Below, one piece after another: positions 14,692 to 21,766 of a stretch of DNA of 24,574 nucleotides. A model generated the notes under the pieces. It searched no databases. It worked only from the letters and a program-made list of their open reading frames with translations, and had not been told where the DNA came from. The stretch covers positions 1 through 24,574 of the forward strand of contig CALFUF010000006.1 in the NCBI GenBank assembly GCA_937916405.1. The letters are read 5' to 3'. The DNA is from an uncultured Prevotella sp. (GTDB lineage Bacteria; Bacteroidota; Bacteroidia; Bacteroidales; Bacteroidaceae). How positions within the stretch are numbered: position 1 is the first letter of the stretch; each line of letters starts with the position of its first letter. The position numbers were made by a program, and so were the translations under genes.

Positions 14692-14708
14692 ATTGTTTAA
14701 TTATCAGA

Positions 14709-15206
14709 TTACTTCAAACCAAGCTTAGCTTTTACCTGAGCAGTAACATCGGTAGAGAGCGTCGTGCTGATGTAAGGAACACCACCAGCGATATCCATGA
14801 TGTAAATATAACCACCAGCCTGACCGACCTGCTTGATAGCGTCAATCACCTTTGTCTGGATAGCCTGCATCTTCTCAGACTGCTCTTTGGCAAGAGCCTG
14901 CTGATTGTCCTGATAGGTCTGCTGAATCTTCTGATACATATCCTGCAGCTCCTTCTCACGGCGCTCCTTGATATTAGCGGGCAGCGTTGCCTGCTCTTTC
15001 TCATAAGCCTCAGCTTTCTTCTGTAATTCATCCTGCATATTCTTCAGGTCAGCCTCATAGGTCTTTGTCAACGTCTCGATATCAGCACGAGCCTTAGTGA
15101 ACTCAGGCATTGCCTGAATAACCTCCTGGGCATTAACATGACCAAACTTCTGTGCGAATGTTGCCAATGGGGCAAACATGAACAACATTAAAAGTACTTT
15201 TTTCAT
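14709..15206 (-). CDS. Skp/OmpH-family periplasmic chaperone, second copy
   Basis: 165 residues. Signal peptide MKKVLLMLFMFAPLATFAQ. The first strand is KFGHVNAQEVIQAMPEFTKA, with the AMPE turn typical of the family. The coiled coil covers about 40-130, with many Gln, Glu and Lys, and the return strand is YIYIMDIAGGVPYISTTLST. This is the most canonical of the three copies. It sits 17 bases before the next copy and 90 bases after the first. The 90-base spacer is hairpin-rich (see 15270-15293). Confidence 0.92.
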   Translation of the reverse strand: MKKVLLMLFMFAPLATFAQKFGHVNAQEVIQAMPEFTKARADIETLTKTYEADLKNMQDELQKKAEAYEKEQATLPANIKERREKELQDMYQKIQQTYQDNQQALAKEQSEKMQAIQTKVIDAIKQVGQAGGYIYIMDIAGGVPYISTTLSTDVTAQVKAKLGLK

Positions 15207-15269
15207 TTTTCTTTCTTCTTTGTTAATTGATTATTTCGTTATTTGATATTTTCGATGTTTCGATATCTC

Positions 15270-15293
15270 GGGATCTCGATATCATGAGATCCC
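15270..15293 (-). other. Hairpin in the spacer between two Skp-like genes
   Basis: GGGATCTC (15270-15277) and GAGATCCC (15286-15293) form a perfect 8-base-pair stem around GATATCAT. It begins 4 bases after the stop of the first Skp-like gene in the direction of transcription. No T tract follows, so it is not a standard terminator; an mRNA processing or partial attenuation site is possible. The rest of the spacer (15207-15269) is AT-rich and built of near-repeats such as TTTCGATAT. Confidence 0.45.
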
Positions 15294-15296
15294 TAT

Positions 15297-15815
15297 TTAA
15301 TTGGAATAACCCAATCGACTCAATACCTCACTGGAGATATCCACTTTGGGAGAGCCGAAGATGATGCCACTGTCACTGGCACGATCAAGTACCAACTGAT
15401 AGCCACGCAGGTCAGCAATCTCACTCACAGCATTATATATCTCCTCTTGGATAGGTGACATCAAAGCGGTACGCTTCTTGAACAACTCACCCTCAGGACC
15501 AAAGTATTTCTTCTTCAACTCAGAAGCCTCACGCTCTTTCTCCATAATAGCATCCTGACGCGCCTTCTTTTGTTCTTGAGAGAGGAATACAACCTCTTTC
15601 TGATAGTCCTTATACATGGTTTGCGCCTCCGTCTGGAGAGCCTCCACCTCAGCCTGCCACTTCTTAGATACCTGCGCCAGCTGCTCATTAGCACGCTCAT
15701 AAGCAGGTATGTTCTTGAGGATATAATCCATATCCAACAGGGCAAACTTCTGTGCGTGTGCCCCAGTAAAGCCACACACAGCCAGTATTGTACAGATAAT
15801 AAACTTTCTAATCAT
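15297..15815 (-). CDS. Skp/OmpH-family periplasmic chaperone, first copy
   Basis: 172 residues. Signal peptide MIRKFIICTILAVCGFTGAH, cut near AHA. The mature protein starts QKFALLDMDYILKNIPAYER, the usual first strand and 'IPaYe' turn. It continues with a coiled coil (about 45-130, KWQAEVEALQTEAQTMYKDY onward) and a return segment YQLVLDRASDSGIIFGS, which closes the family body. It directly follows bamA in the operon, which agrees with a chaperone role for outer-membrane protein assembly. The 29-base spacer to bamA contains an 11-base direct repeat (15816-15826 and 15830-15840). Confidence 0.92.
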   Translation of the reverse strand: MIRKFIICTILAVCGFTGAHAQKFALLDMDYILKNIPAYERANEQLAQVSKKWQAEVEALQTEAQTMYKDYQKEVVFLSQEQKKARQDAIMEKEREASELKKKYFGPEGELFKKRTALMSPIQEEIYNAVSEIADLRGYQLVLDRASDSGIIFGSPKVDISSEVLSRLGYSN

Positions 15816-15840
15816 AATTACTCATTACTAATTACTCATT
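15816..15840. repeat. Direct repeat in the bamA-Skp spacer
   Basis: AATTACTCATT at 15816-15826 and again at 15830-15840, a 14-base period. It fills nearly the whole 29-base spacer. No function visible. Confidence 0.5.
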
Positions 15841-15844
15841 TAAA

Positions 15845-18511
15845 TTAGAACTCTTGTCCTAAGATGAAGTGGAACTGGCTGCCGCCCTTCTGATAGTTGC
15901 TACCACTATATACTTTGTCGAAACCATAAGCCCAGTCGATACCCATCAAACCAACCATCGGCAGGAAAATACGCACTCCAACGCCTGCAGAGCGTTTCAT
16001 GTCGAAGGGGTTGAACTTCTTGGTGTCTACCCATGCATTACCTCCCTCCAAAAAACCGAGTCCGTAGATGGTCGTATTACCTAACATAAACGGATAACGG
16101 AGTTCCAATGTGAAGCGGTCATAGGCATAGGCGTTATAGTAAGCACTCGTTCCTGCCTGATAGGCAGCTGTATTAGAGATAGAACCATTATCGTAACCAC
16201 GCAGTCCGATGGTCTCTTCCGCATAACCAGAGGAATAGCCACTCATACCATCACCACCGACATAGAAGGTCTCGAAAGGTGACTTCTTATACTGGTTGTA
16301 AGAACCCAACAAACCAAGCTCCACACGGGTCATCAATACCAGACACTTCTGACCATTCGTCAGAGAGGTGAAGGTACGTGACTTAAACTTCCACTTATGA
16401 TACTCAATCCAACGGTATTTGTCTTGTTGCTCACTCTCAAATGTCGCTGAGGTACGGTCTGTGGCAAGATGCTCATAGTCTTTCTTGTCGAAAGCTGACC
16501 AGGGCGGAGTAAGTGTGACAGATGCCATAAACTCCGAACCGCGACGTGGAAAAAGCTGATTATCTGTAGATGTACGTGAGAGGGTCACACCCAAGTTGAT
16601 GTTGTTACAGTTACCATTAGAGATGATAAAGTAGTTCCAGTCACGTAGCATATAGCGAGTATATGACAGCTGAACAGACAACTGGAAATAATCATCTGGC
16701 CAACGGAGACGCTTACCCCATCCTACAGATAGTCCGAACATCTTAATATACTTGTCATCGTCAAGCATGGAGTCATAGTTATAACCATAACCTGTTGAGC
16801 CATAGCCATACATATAATTATAGTAATTATTATAAAGACTATTGTTACGATAACTGCTGGAGATATCTGATTGCTTAGAATAGAAAGCGCTGACATTCAA
16901 TGCGTTCGGTCGTTTGCCACCAAACCAACCTGTGCTATAGCCTGTAGAGATAGAGCTGTAGTAACGACCATTAGTCTGCAGAGAGAGTGATAACTGCTCA
17001 CCATCACCAATCGGCATGATACCACGGTGCATCTTGTTCTTTCCAAAGAGGTTGCGCATGGAGAAGTTGTTCAACTTAATACCCACACGACCAATGACAC
17101 CTGTCTGTCCCCAACCCAAAGAGAACTCCAACTGGTCATTAGACTTCTGTTCCAGTTCCCAGTTGATATCCACGGTGCCATCCTCGTAATTAGGTTTGAT
17201 ATCAGGGTTCACTTTCTCTGGGTCGAAATATCCCATAGAGGCTATCTCACGGGCAGAACGCTGGATAGCTTCCTTGGAGAACAAGTCACCTGGTTTGGTA
17301 CGCAGCTCACGACGAACGACCTCCTCGTAAAGACGATCATTACCATAGATACGCACATTACTGATATGAGCTTGTGTTCCTTCTTGGATACGCATCTCCA
17401 AATCAATGGAGTCGCCTACTATATTCACCTCGGTAGGATCCAGGTTATAGAAAAGATAACCATTGTTCCAATAGTAGTTACCTACAGCATCCTCATCTTC
17501 GGACAGACGCTTCTTCAGCTGCTTCTGGTTGTAGATATCACCTTTCTTCATACCCAGTACAGCATTCAGATAATCTGTCGTCACCACCGTATTACCAACC
17601 CATGTGATATTACGGATATAGTAACGCTGTCCTTCGTCTAATTTCACATAGACATTGACATGTTTCTCATCATTGTTCCATACGGAATCCTCTAAGATAA
17701 CAGCATCACGATAACCTAACTCATTATATTTTTCTATCAGTGATTTCTTCGCCTCGTCATACCGCTCCTGAGTAAACTTCTTTGCCTTGAAGAAGGTGCG
17801 GAGCTTACCTGCTTCATTGATTTTTCCAAAGGCGCCTTTCTTGAATAAGTTACCCTTAATCTTCTTGGAAGAGAGCTGCTTGTTTCCTTCAAAGATGATA
17901 TGACGAACCCTCATCTTATCTTTCTTATCAATGTTGACATCAAGAATGACCATATTCTTATCTGTCACATCGTCACGCTGCACAATCTCGATTTCCGCAT
18001 TCTTAAAGCCTTTATCATCAAAATAGCGCTTGGCAAGTATCTTGGCACGGTCTATCATATTAGGGGTAATCTGACTACCTTTCATAATACCGAGTTTTGC
18101 CTCCATATCCTCACGCTCTGACTTCTTAATGCCATTGTAGTTAATCCTACTGACACGTGGACGAGTTGCCAGATTAATACACAGGTATATTTTAGAACCT
18201 ACGATGGAATCCGCCGTGATAGAGACTCGTGAGAACAGTCCATGACGCCAATATCTCTTCACAGCATCCGTGATCTCAGAGCCTGGAACGGTAATTATCT
18301 GTCCAACAGCAAGTCCAGAAAGACCAGTCAAGACATAATCCTCGTAGCCTTCAACACCCTTGACGGCTATTCCACCTATCTCACAAGTTCTTGGTGTACC
18401 AGCATAAGAAATGTCAGGATTAACAATAACATCCTGTGCTTTCGTCTGCAAGACCATACCAAGCATTATCGTCAGCAATATGACTATCTTATTGATATCT
18501 CTCATTTTCAT
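15845..18511 (-). CDS. bamA: Outer membrane protein assembly factor BamA
   Basis: 888 residues. Signal peptide MKMRDINKIVILLTIMLGMV, ending near TKAQD. Residues about 35-450 form the series of POTRA domains, for example VRHIIFEGNKQLSSKKIKGN and YIRNITWVGNTVVTTDYLNA. The remainder is the beta-barrel, with the lid-loop motif GLRGYDNGS near residue 771 and a C-terminus FILGQEF ending in Phe. BamA is the essential outer-membrane insertase; Skp-like genes follow it. The ATG at 18511 overlaps the TGA of uppS as ATGA, which fixes the start. An unusual insertion in the barrel at about 545-590 is very rich in Tyr, Asn and Gly (NNYYNYMYGYGSTGYGYNYD); it is likely a surface loop. Confidence 0.96.
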   Translation of the reverse strand: MKMRDINKIVILLTIMLGMVLQTKAQDVIVNPDISYAGTPRTCEIGGIAVKGVEGYEDYVLTGLSGLAVGQIITVPGSEITDAVKRYWRHGLFSRVSITADSIVGSKIYLCINLATRPRVSRINYNGIKKSEREDMEAKLGIMKGSQITPNMIDRAKILAKRYFDDKGFKNAEIEIVQRDDVTDKNMVILDVNIDKKDKMRVRHIIFEGNKQLSSKKIKGNLFKKGAFGKINEAGKLRTFFKAKKFTQERYDEAKKSLIEKYNELGYRDAVILEDSVWNNDEKHVNVYVKLDEGQRYYIRNITWVGNTVVTTDYLNAVLGMKKGDIYNQKQLKKRLSEDEDAVGNYYWNNGYLFYNLDPTEVNIVGDSIDLEMRIQEGTQAHISNVRIYGNDRLYEEVVRRELRTKPGDLFSKEAIQRSAREIASMGYFDPEKVNPDIKPNYEDGTVDINWELEQKSNDQLEFSLGWGQTGVIGRVGIKLNNFSMRNLFGKNKMHRGIMPIGDGEQLSLSLQTNGRYYSSISTGYSTGWFGGKRPNALNVSAFYSKQSDISSSYRNNSLYNNYYNYMYGYGSTGYGYNYDSMLDDDKYIKMFGLSVGWGKRLRWPDDYFQLSVQLSYTRYMLRDWNYFIISNGNCNNINLGVTLSRTSTDNQLFPRRGSEFMASVTLTPPWSAFDKKDYEHLATDRTSATFESEQQDKYRWIEYHKWKFKSRTFTSLTNGQKCLVLMTRVELGLLGSYNQYKKSPFETFYVGGDGMSGYSSGYAEETIGLRGYDNGSISNTAAYQAGTSAYYNAYAYDRFTLELRYPFMLGNTTIYGLGFLEGGNAWVDTKKFNPFDMKRSAGVGVRIFLPMVGLMGIDWAYGFDKVYSGSNYQKGGSQFHFILGQEF

Positions 18512-19245
18512 TCTTCGTTTTCGACTTGTTTCTCTGTCTTGCCAAAACGGCGTTGACGACTTTGATAACTGGCTATTGCCTTATGAAGGTCCTCCTCGCC
18601 GAAGTCCGGCCAGTAAGTATCACAGAAATAAAACTCTGAGTAGGCACACTGCCAGAGCAGATAATTTGAAATACGGATCTCACCGCCTGTACGAATAAGC
18701 AAGTCAGGATCAGGCATCCATGCGGTCCAAAGGTGTTCGCTAATGGTCTCCTCATTGATATCATCAGCACTCATCTCACCACGCTGCACCTCACGAGCTA
18801 TTCGTTTAGTGGCATTCACTATCTCCTGTTTAGAGGAATAACCCATGGCTATCGTCATTGCCATGCCGTCATACATCGCTGTTTCCTCCTCCATAGAGCG
18901 TAACTTGTCCTGCACACTCTGAGGAAGACGCGCACGGTCGCCCACCACATGGAAACTCACATTGTTGTTGTGGAACAGATCCATCTTGATAAAACTGAGG
19001 ACAAGTCCCATCAATGCCTCCACTTCGTAGGCAGGTCTATTGAAGTTCTCTATAGAGAAAGCATAGACTGTCAGATACTTTACCCCTAGATTTGAGCATA
19101 GGGTTGTAACTGTCTCAAGATTGTCAAGACCTGCCTTGTGACCAAACGTACGGTCCAGTCCACGATCCATTGCCCATCGTCCATTACCATCCATAATGAT
19201 AGCAATGTGAGCAGGAATACGTGTCTTATCTATTTGTTGTGTCAT
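18508..19245 (-). CDS. uppS: Isoprenyl transferase (undecaprenyl diphosphate synthase)
   Basis: 245 residues. The cis-prenyltransferase signature is complete: HIAIIMDGNGRWAMDRGLDR (catalytic Asp19, with Asn-Gly-Arg-Trp), FGHKAGLDN, YLTVYAFSIENFNRP, and PDLLIRTGGEIRISNYLLWQ with the conserved RTGGE..S.fl.w. It condenses isopentenyl diphosphates onto farnesyl diphosphate to make the C55 lipid carrier for peptidoglycan and surface glycans. The stop overlaps the bamA start by 4 bases, so the two are probably translationally coupled. Spacing to the DUF6089 gene is 6 bases. Confidence 0.96.
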   Translation of the reverse strand: MTQQIDKTRIPAHIAIIMDGNGRWAMDRGLDRTFGHKAGLDNLETVTTLCSNLGVKYLTVYAFSIENFNRPAYEVEALMGLVLSFIKMDLFHNNNVSFHVVGDRARLPQSVQDKLRSMEEETAMYDGMAMTIAMGYSSKQEIVNATKRIAREVQRGEMSADDINEETISEHLWTAWMPDPDLLIRTGGEIRISNYLLWQCAYSEFYFCDTYWPDFGEEDLHKAIASYQSRQRRFGKTEKQVENEE

Positions 19246-19251
19246 ATCTAT

Positions 19252-19929
19252 TTATTCTCTGTCATTATGACAGGTTTTACATTTTGCCCATATATCATAG
19301 GTTAAGGACAATCGCAAATGACTATAGCAGTCGGTATTCTTAAAGATACCACTGCTCTTGATGCCATAAGGATCCTTTACACCGTCCAGCATATCACTTG
19401 TCGTGAAATGCATGGTCCACTCCAGTGCCAGATTCGTACGAGTGCCCACTTTATACTTTACTCCAGCACCTATAGGGAAATTGAAGGCTATCTCTGTTTT
19501 ATCAGGCTTCACAAAGGTCGCTCCCAATCCTATATATATATAAGGTGTTAAGTGCTTTGCCCCACGATATTCCTTTCCAGTACCATAGGGCCAGAAATTA
19601 TATTCATATCTCACGCCCACATCCACAAGTCCGTGACTGAAACTCACCTCCTCGGGGAGGGGATAATATGTCTCTGCATCCTTTGATGAGCCTTTAATTT
19701 TACCATAGCTCACATTCAACGCCAATGCCATTCGTGGGTTAAACTTATAACGTCCCAATAAGGAAAACATCGGCTGCATATTCTTAAAGAGATTGCCATT
19801 GAAGTCGCCCTGATAGGAAACGAGACCTATTCCACCTCCTAACTCAGCACGATATTCAGGTTCTTCCTGAGCACTGAGGGAAACCGTCATGGTCAACAAC
19901 AGGATGGATATCAACGACTTTCTAAACAT
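19252..19929 (-). CDS. DUF6089-family outer-membrane barrel protein
   Basis: 225 residues. Signal peptide MFRKSLISILLLTMTVSLSA. The mature part opens EYRAELGGGIGLVSYQGDFN and has alternating strands typical of an eight-stranded porin-like barrel (LGRYKFNPRMALALNVSYGK, VDVGVRYEYNFWPYGTG, HLTPYIYIGLGATFV, GAGVKYKVGTRTNLALEWTM). It ends with a short cysteine-containing tail KCKTCHNDRE, seen in the family as I know it. The gene lies before uppS and bamA in other Bacteroidales too (from memory). Exact role unknown, but it is probably tied to outer-membrane assembly by its place in this operon. Confidence 0.85.
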   Translation of the reverse strand: MFRKSLISILLLTMTVSLSAQEEPEYRAELGGGIGLVSYQGDFNGNLFKNMQPMFSLLGRYKFNPRMALALNVSYGKIKGSSKDAETYYPLPEEVSFSHGLVDVGVRYEYNFWPYGTGKEYRGAKHLTPYIYIGLGATFVKPDKTEIAFNFPIGAGVKYKVGTRTNLALEWTMHFTTSDMLDGVKDPYGIKSSGIFKNTDCYSHLRLSLTYDIWAKCKTCHNDRE

Positions 19930-19933
19930 CTCC

Positions 19934-21298
19934 CTATTCCGACTTTTCCCAAGCCACCTTATTCAGATGCCCTTGCCATACTTGACCATTGCTACCTATT
20001 ATCCATATTTCCCCACCATCTGTGGCTGCTCCAAAATGATCGACCGCACTATTCTTGAAGTTTACAGGTAATTGATAACGAGAATTCTCTTTCCACACAA
20101 TTCCGTTGTCACGACTTTGGTAGATAGGTGAGTAGTCGTCGTCTTTGATACCAAAGGCAAGTACACCGTCGTCATAGTTGAGCATCACCAGATTTTCCAG
20201 CTGAGGAAGGGCAAACTCATTGCCATCAGTACGGTCCATATATACCCACTTCTCATCTCCTTGCAGGTCGTATTCCACAATCTTACGCCATACGGAAGAA
20301 ATCTTATCAACACCATTTGAAATGCCTGCCATCAACATGTAGTCAGCATAATAGGTCATATTCACAGGATAGCAGACATAAGCGACTTCCTCCGTAGGCA
20401 ACCAGCTCTTGTCGGTATCCAGCAAATCCTCTATCCAAGTAACGCCCTTGTCCTCTGATTTCATTAATGTTCCGTCACTGGTCAATCCATATAATTCGGA
20501 ATAGTTGGCTGCAACCAGTTTAGTAACTTCTGGTGCGTCATTGACAACCGTCCATGTGGTACCGTCGTTAGACTGCTGTAACTGACCATTAGCTATCATA
20601 TAAAGACCATTCTGTAATGGCAACACATTACTGTAAGCTTTCTCGTCGTCTATTTCTGCTACAGGAGTCCAATCATCCCCATTGGTAGTAGTATAGCCGA
20701 CAGTCTTTCCGTCCATCGTACCAAAGACGTACAAATCCTCATTCACCATCACTGCTTTGATACGATCCAATTCTGCAATCTCCGCACTTTCCTGATGTAG
20801 CTTCCAGACGAACTGCTCACCATCTTCTTTGTGAACATTCAACTGAACGTTATAATCCTCATGGGTAGAACCATCAGAAGAATACACCACGAACTTACGT
20901 GAAGTAGAAAAATCAATACTGTCTGAAGAAGAATAGAAATATAAAATATCACTATCTTCTGTGTCCTCGATAAATACCGATCCGTTATTCAAAGTATTCA
21001 CATAACATACAACTGCCTTCACGTCCGTATAGAGAGGAAGTGAGTCTGTATTAAAAATACGATGACTGGCATTATCAATACTAAACTTATAGTCACTTCC
21101 TGTGATGGAGACCTTATAGATGGAGTCTGCTCCTGTGGATGATGTGGTATGCAGATATCCATTCAGAGTTCCCAAGGAAAAACTTGTTATAGCCGTATCA
21201 GTATAAAGTGTACTTGTAGTATTGTCTGACTTCATGCAAGATGTCAACAGCAACATGGCTGTAAACAATCCACATATGGTCTTCATTAGTTTATTCAT
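19934..21298 (-). CDS. Surface lipoprotein, DUF6242-like, with WD/sialidase-like repeats
   Basis: 454 residues from the ATG at 21298. The frame extends to a TTG at 21325, but that codon sits in the -7 box. MNKLMKTICGLFTAMLLLTSC is a lipoprotein signal peptide (lipobox LTSC, Cys21). Residues about 30-165 look like a beta-sandwich (ITSFSLGTLNGYLHTTSS). The rest is a beta-propeller made of 'gdtW..v.....y' blades: YTTTNGDDWTPVAEIDD, QSNDGTTWTVVNDAPEV, KSEDKGVTWIEDLLDTD and QSRDNGIVWKENSRYQL, the Asp-box pattern (S.D.G.tW) of BNR repeats. Promoter-proximal gene of the eight-gene envelope operon, 4 bases before the DUF6089 gene. Function unknown. Confidence 0.85.
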   Translation of the reverse strand: MNKLMKTICGLFTAMLLLTSCMKSDNTTSTLYTDTAITSFSLGTLNGYLHTTSSTGADSIYKVSITGSDYKFSIDNASHRIFNTDSLPLYTDVKAVVCYVNTLNNGSVFIEDTEDSDILYFYSSSDSIDFSTSRKFVVYSSDGSTHEDYNVQLNVHKEDGEQFVWKLHQESAEIAELDRIKAVMVNEDLYVFGTMDGKTVGYTTTNGDDWTPVAEIDDEKAYSNVLPLQNGLYMIANGQLQQSNDGTTWTVVNDAPEVTKLVAANYSELYGLTSDGTLMKSEDKGVTWIEDLLDTDKSWLPTEEVAYVCYPVNMTYYADYMLMAGISNGVDKISSVWRKIVEYDLQGDEKWVYMDRTDGNEFALPQLENLVMLNYDDGVLAFGIKDDDYSPIYQSRDNGIVWKENSRYQLPVNFKNSAVDHFGAATDGGEIWIIGSNGQVWQGHLNKVAWEKSE

Positions 21299-21322
21299 TT
21301 GATTTCGTTCAATTTTTGGGTG

Positions 21323-21330
21323 CAAATTTA
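21323..21330 (-). promoter_or_regulatory. -7 box of the eight-gene envelope operon
   Basis: Minus strand reads TAAATTTG, matching TAnnTTTG, 24 bases before the ATG at 21298. No clear -33 TTTG at the expected distance; TTTG at 21346-21343 is only 12 bases away. Confidence 0.5.
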
Positions 21331-21419
21331 CTCACAATTCTGCAAATAGCCACATTTTTCTACCTTTTATTAAGTTAATTATATGATAAAATGCCATATT
21401 TTAGATTTTGTAAACAAAA

Positions 21420-21456
21420 AAAGAGCGCGGTATGAATCACTCACTCCGCGCTCTTT
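21420..21456 (-). terminator. Intrinsic terminator of the 31-codon gene
   Basis: AAAGAGCGCGG (21420-21430) and CCGCGCTCTTT (21446-21456) form a perfect 11-base-pair stem with a 15-base loop. On the minus strand it is followed by TTTTT from 21419 down. It begins just beyond the stop of the small gene at 21458 and ends the unit before the DUF6242 promoter. Confidence 0.85.
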
Positions 21457-21457
21457 C

Positions 21458-21553
21458 CTAACGGATGTTGGTATTCATGAGTGTGATAACACTCAAAACT
21501 GTCGCAATAGCAACCGACACCAACACAACCGTCGTTTGAAAATCTAATAACAT
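21458..21553 (-). CDS. 31-residue single-span membrane peptide, stand-alone gene
   Basis: Translation begins MLLDFQTTVV and ends LMNTNIR. Residues 9-26 are an uninterrupted hydrophobic segment (VVLVSVAIATVLSVITLM), flanked by Asp4 at the N side and Arg31 at the C side, enough for one membrane span. The gene has its own -7 box at 21628-21621 (minus strand), a leader of about 60 bases with AGGTAAAG just before the ATG, and a strong terminator immediately after the TAG. It stands between the pckA terminator and the next operon, so it is not a tail of either. Possible classes are a small regulatory subunit (like KdpF), a toxic membrane peptide or a stress-related micropeptide; none can be assigned. 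No homology was checked. Confidence 0.6.
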   Translation of the reverse strand: MLLDFQTTVVLVSVAIATVLSVITLMNTNIR

Positions 21554-21620
21554 AATCTTTACCTTAATCTATTAACTACTAACCTAATGAATAACAACGT
21601 AATCGTCTCGATTACATATG

Positions 21621-21628
21621 CAAAGGTA
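21621..21628 (-). promoter_or_regulatory. -7 box of the 31-codon gene
   Basis: Minus strand reads TACCTTTG, a full consensus match, after TTTCG. About 67 bases before the ATG at 21553. A -33 is not obvious. Confidence 0.55.
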
Positions 21629-21700
21629 CGAAACTCTTTGCAATCAGCCATAAAAAATAAATATTATTTATTCTCTTTAAAACTCTTTTTGACTTACATC

Positions 21701-21738
21701 AAAAAATATTGGCTACACCTTACAGCGCAGCCAATATT
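21701..21738 (-). terminator. Intrinsic terminator of pckA
   Basis: AATATTGGCT (21705-21714) and AGCCAATATT (21729-21738) pair perfectly. In RNA the stem extends by four more pairs including two G-U (GCGC with GUGU), leaving a loop of about 6 bases. A run of T follows on the minus strand (21706 down to 21701). It lies 28 bases past the pckA stop. Confidence 0.85.
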
Positions 21739-21766
21739 CCTTTTATGTGAGTTTTTATTCTCTTCC

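Noticed and set aside
15515..15775. 86-codon arginine-rich minus-strand frame
   Set aside because: Shifted frame inside the first Skp-like gene; its arginine richness follows from the codon use of the coiled coil.
17027..17641. 204-codon plus-strand frame
   Set aside because: Antisense to the bamA POTRA region; no independent support.
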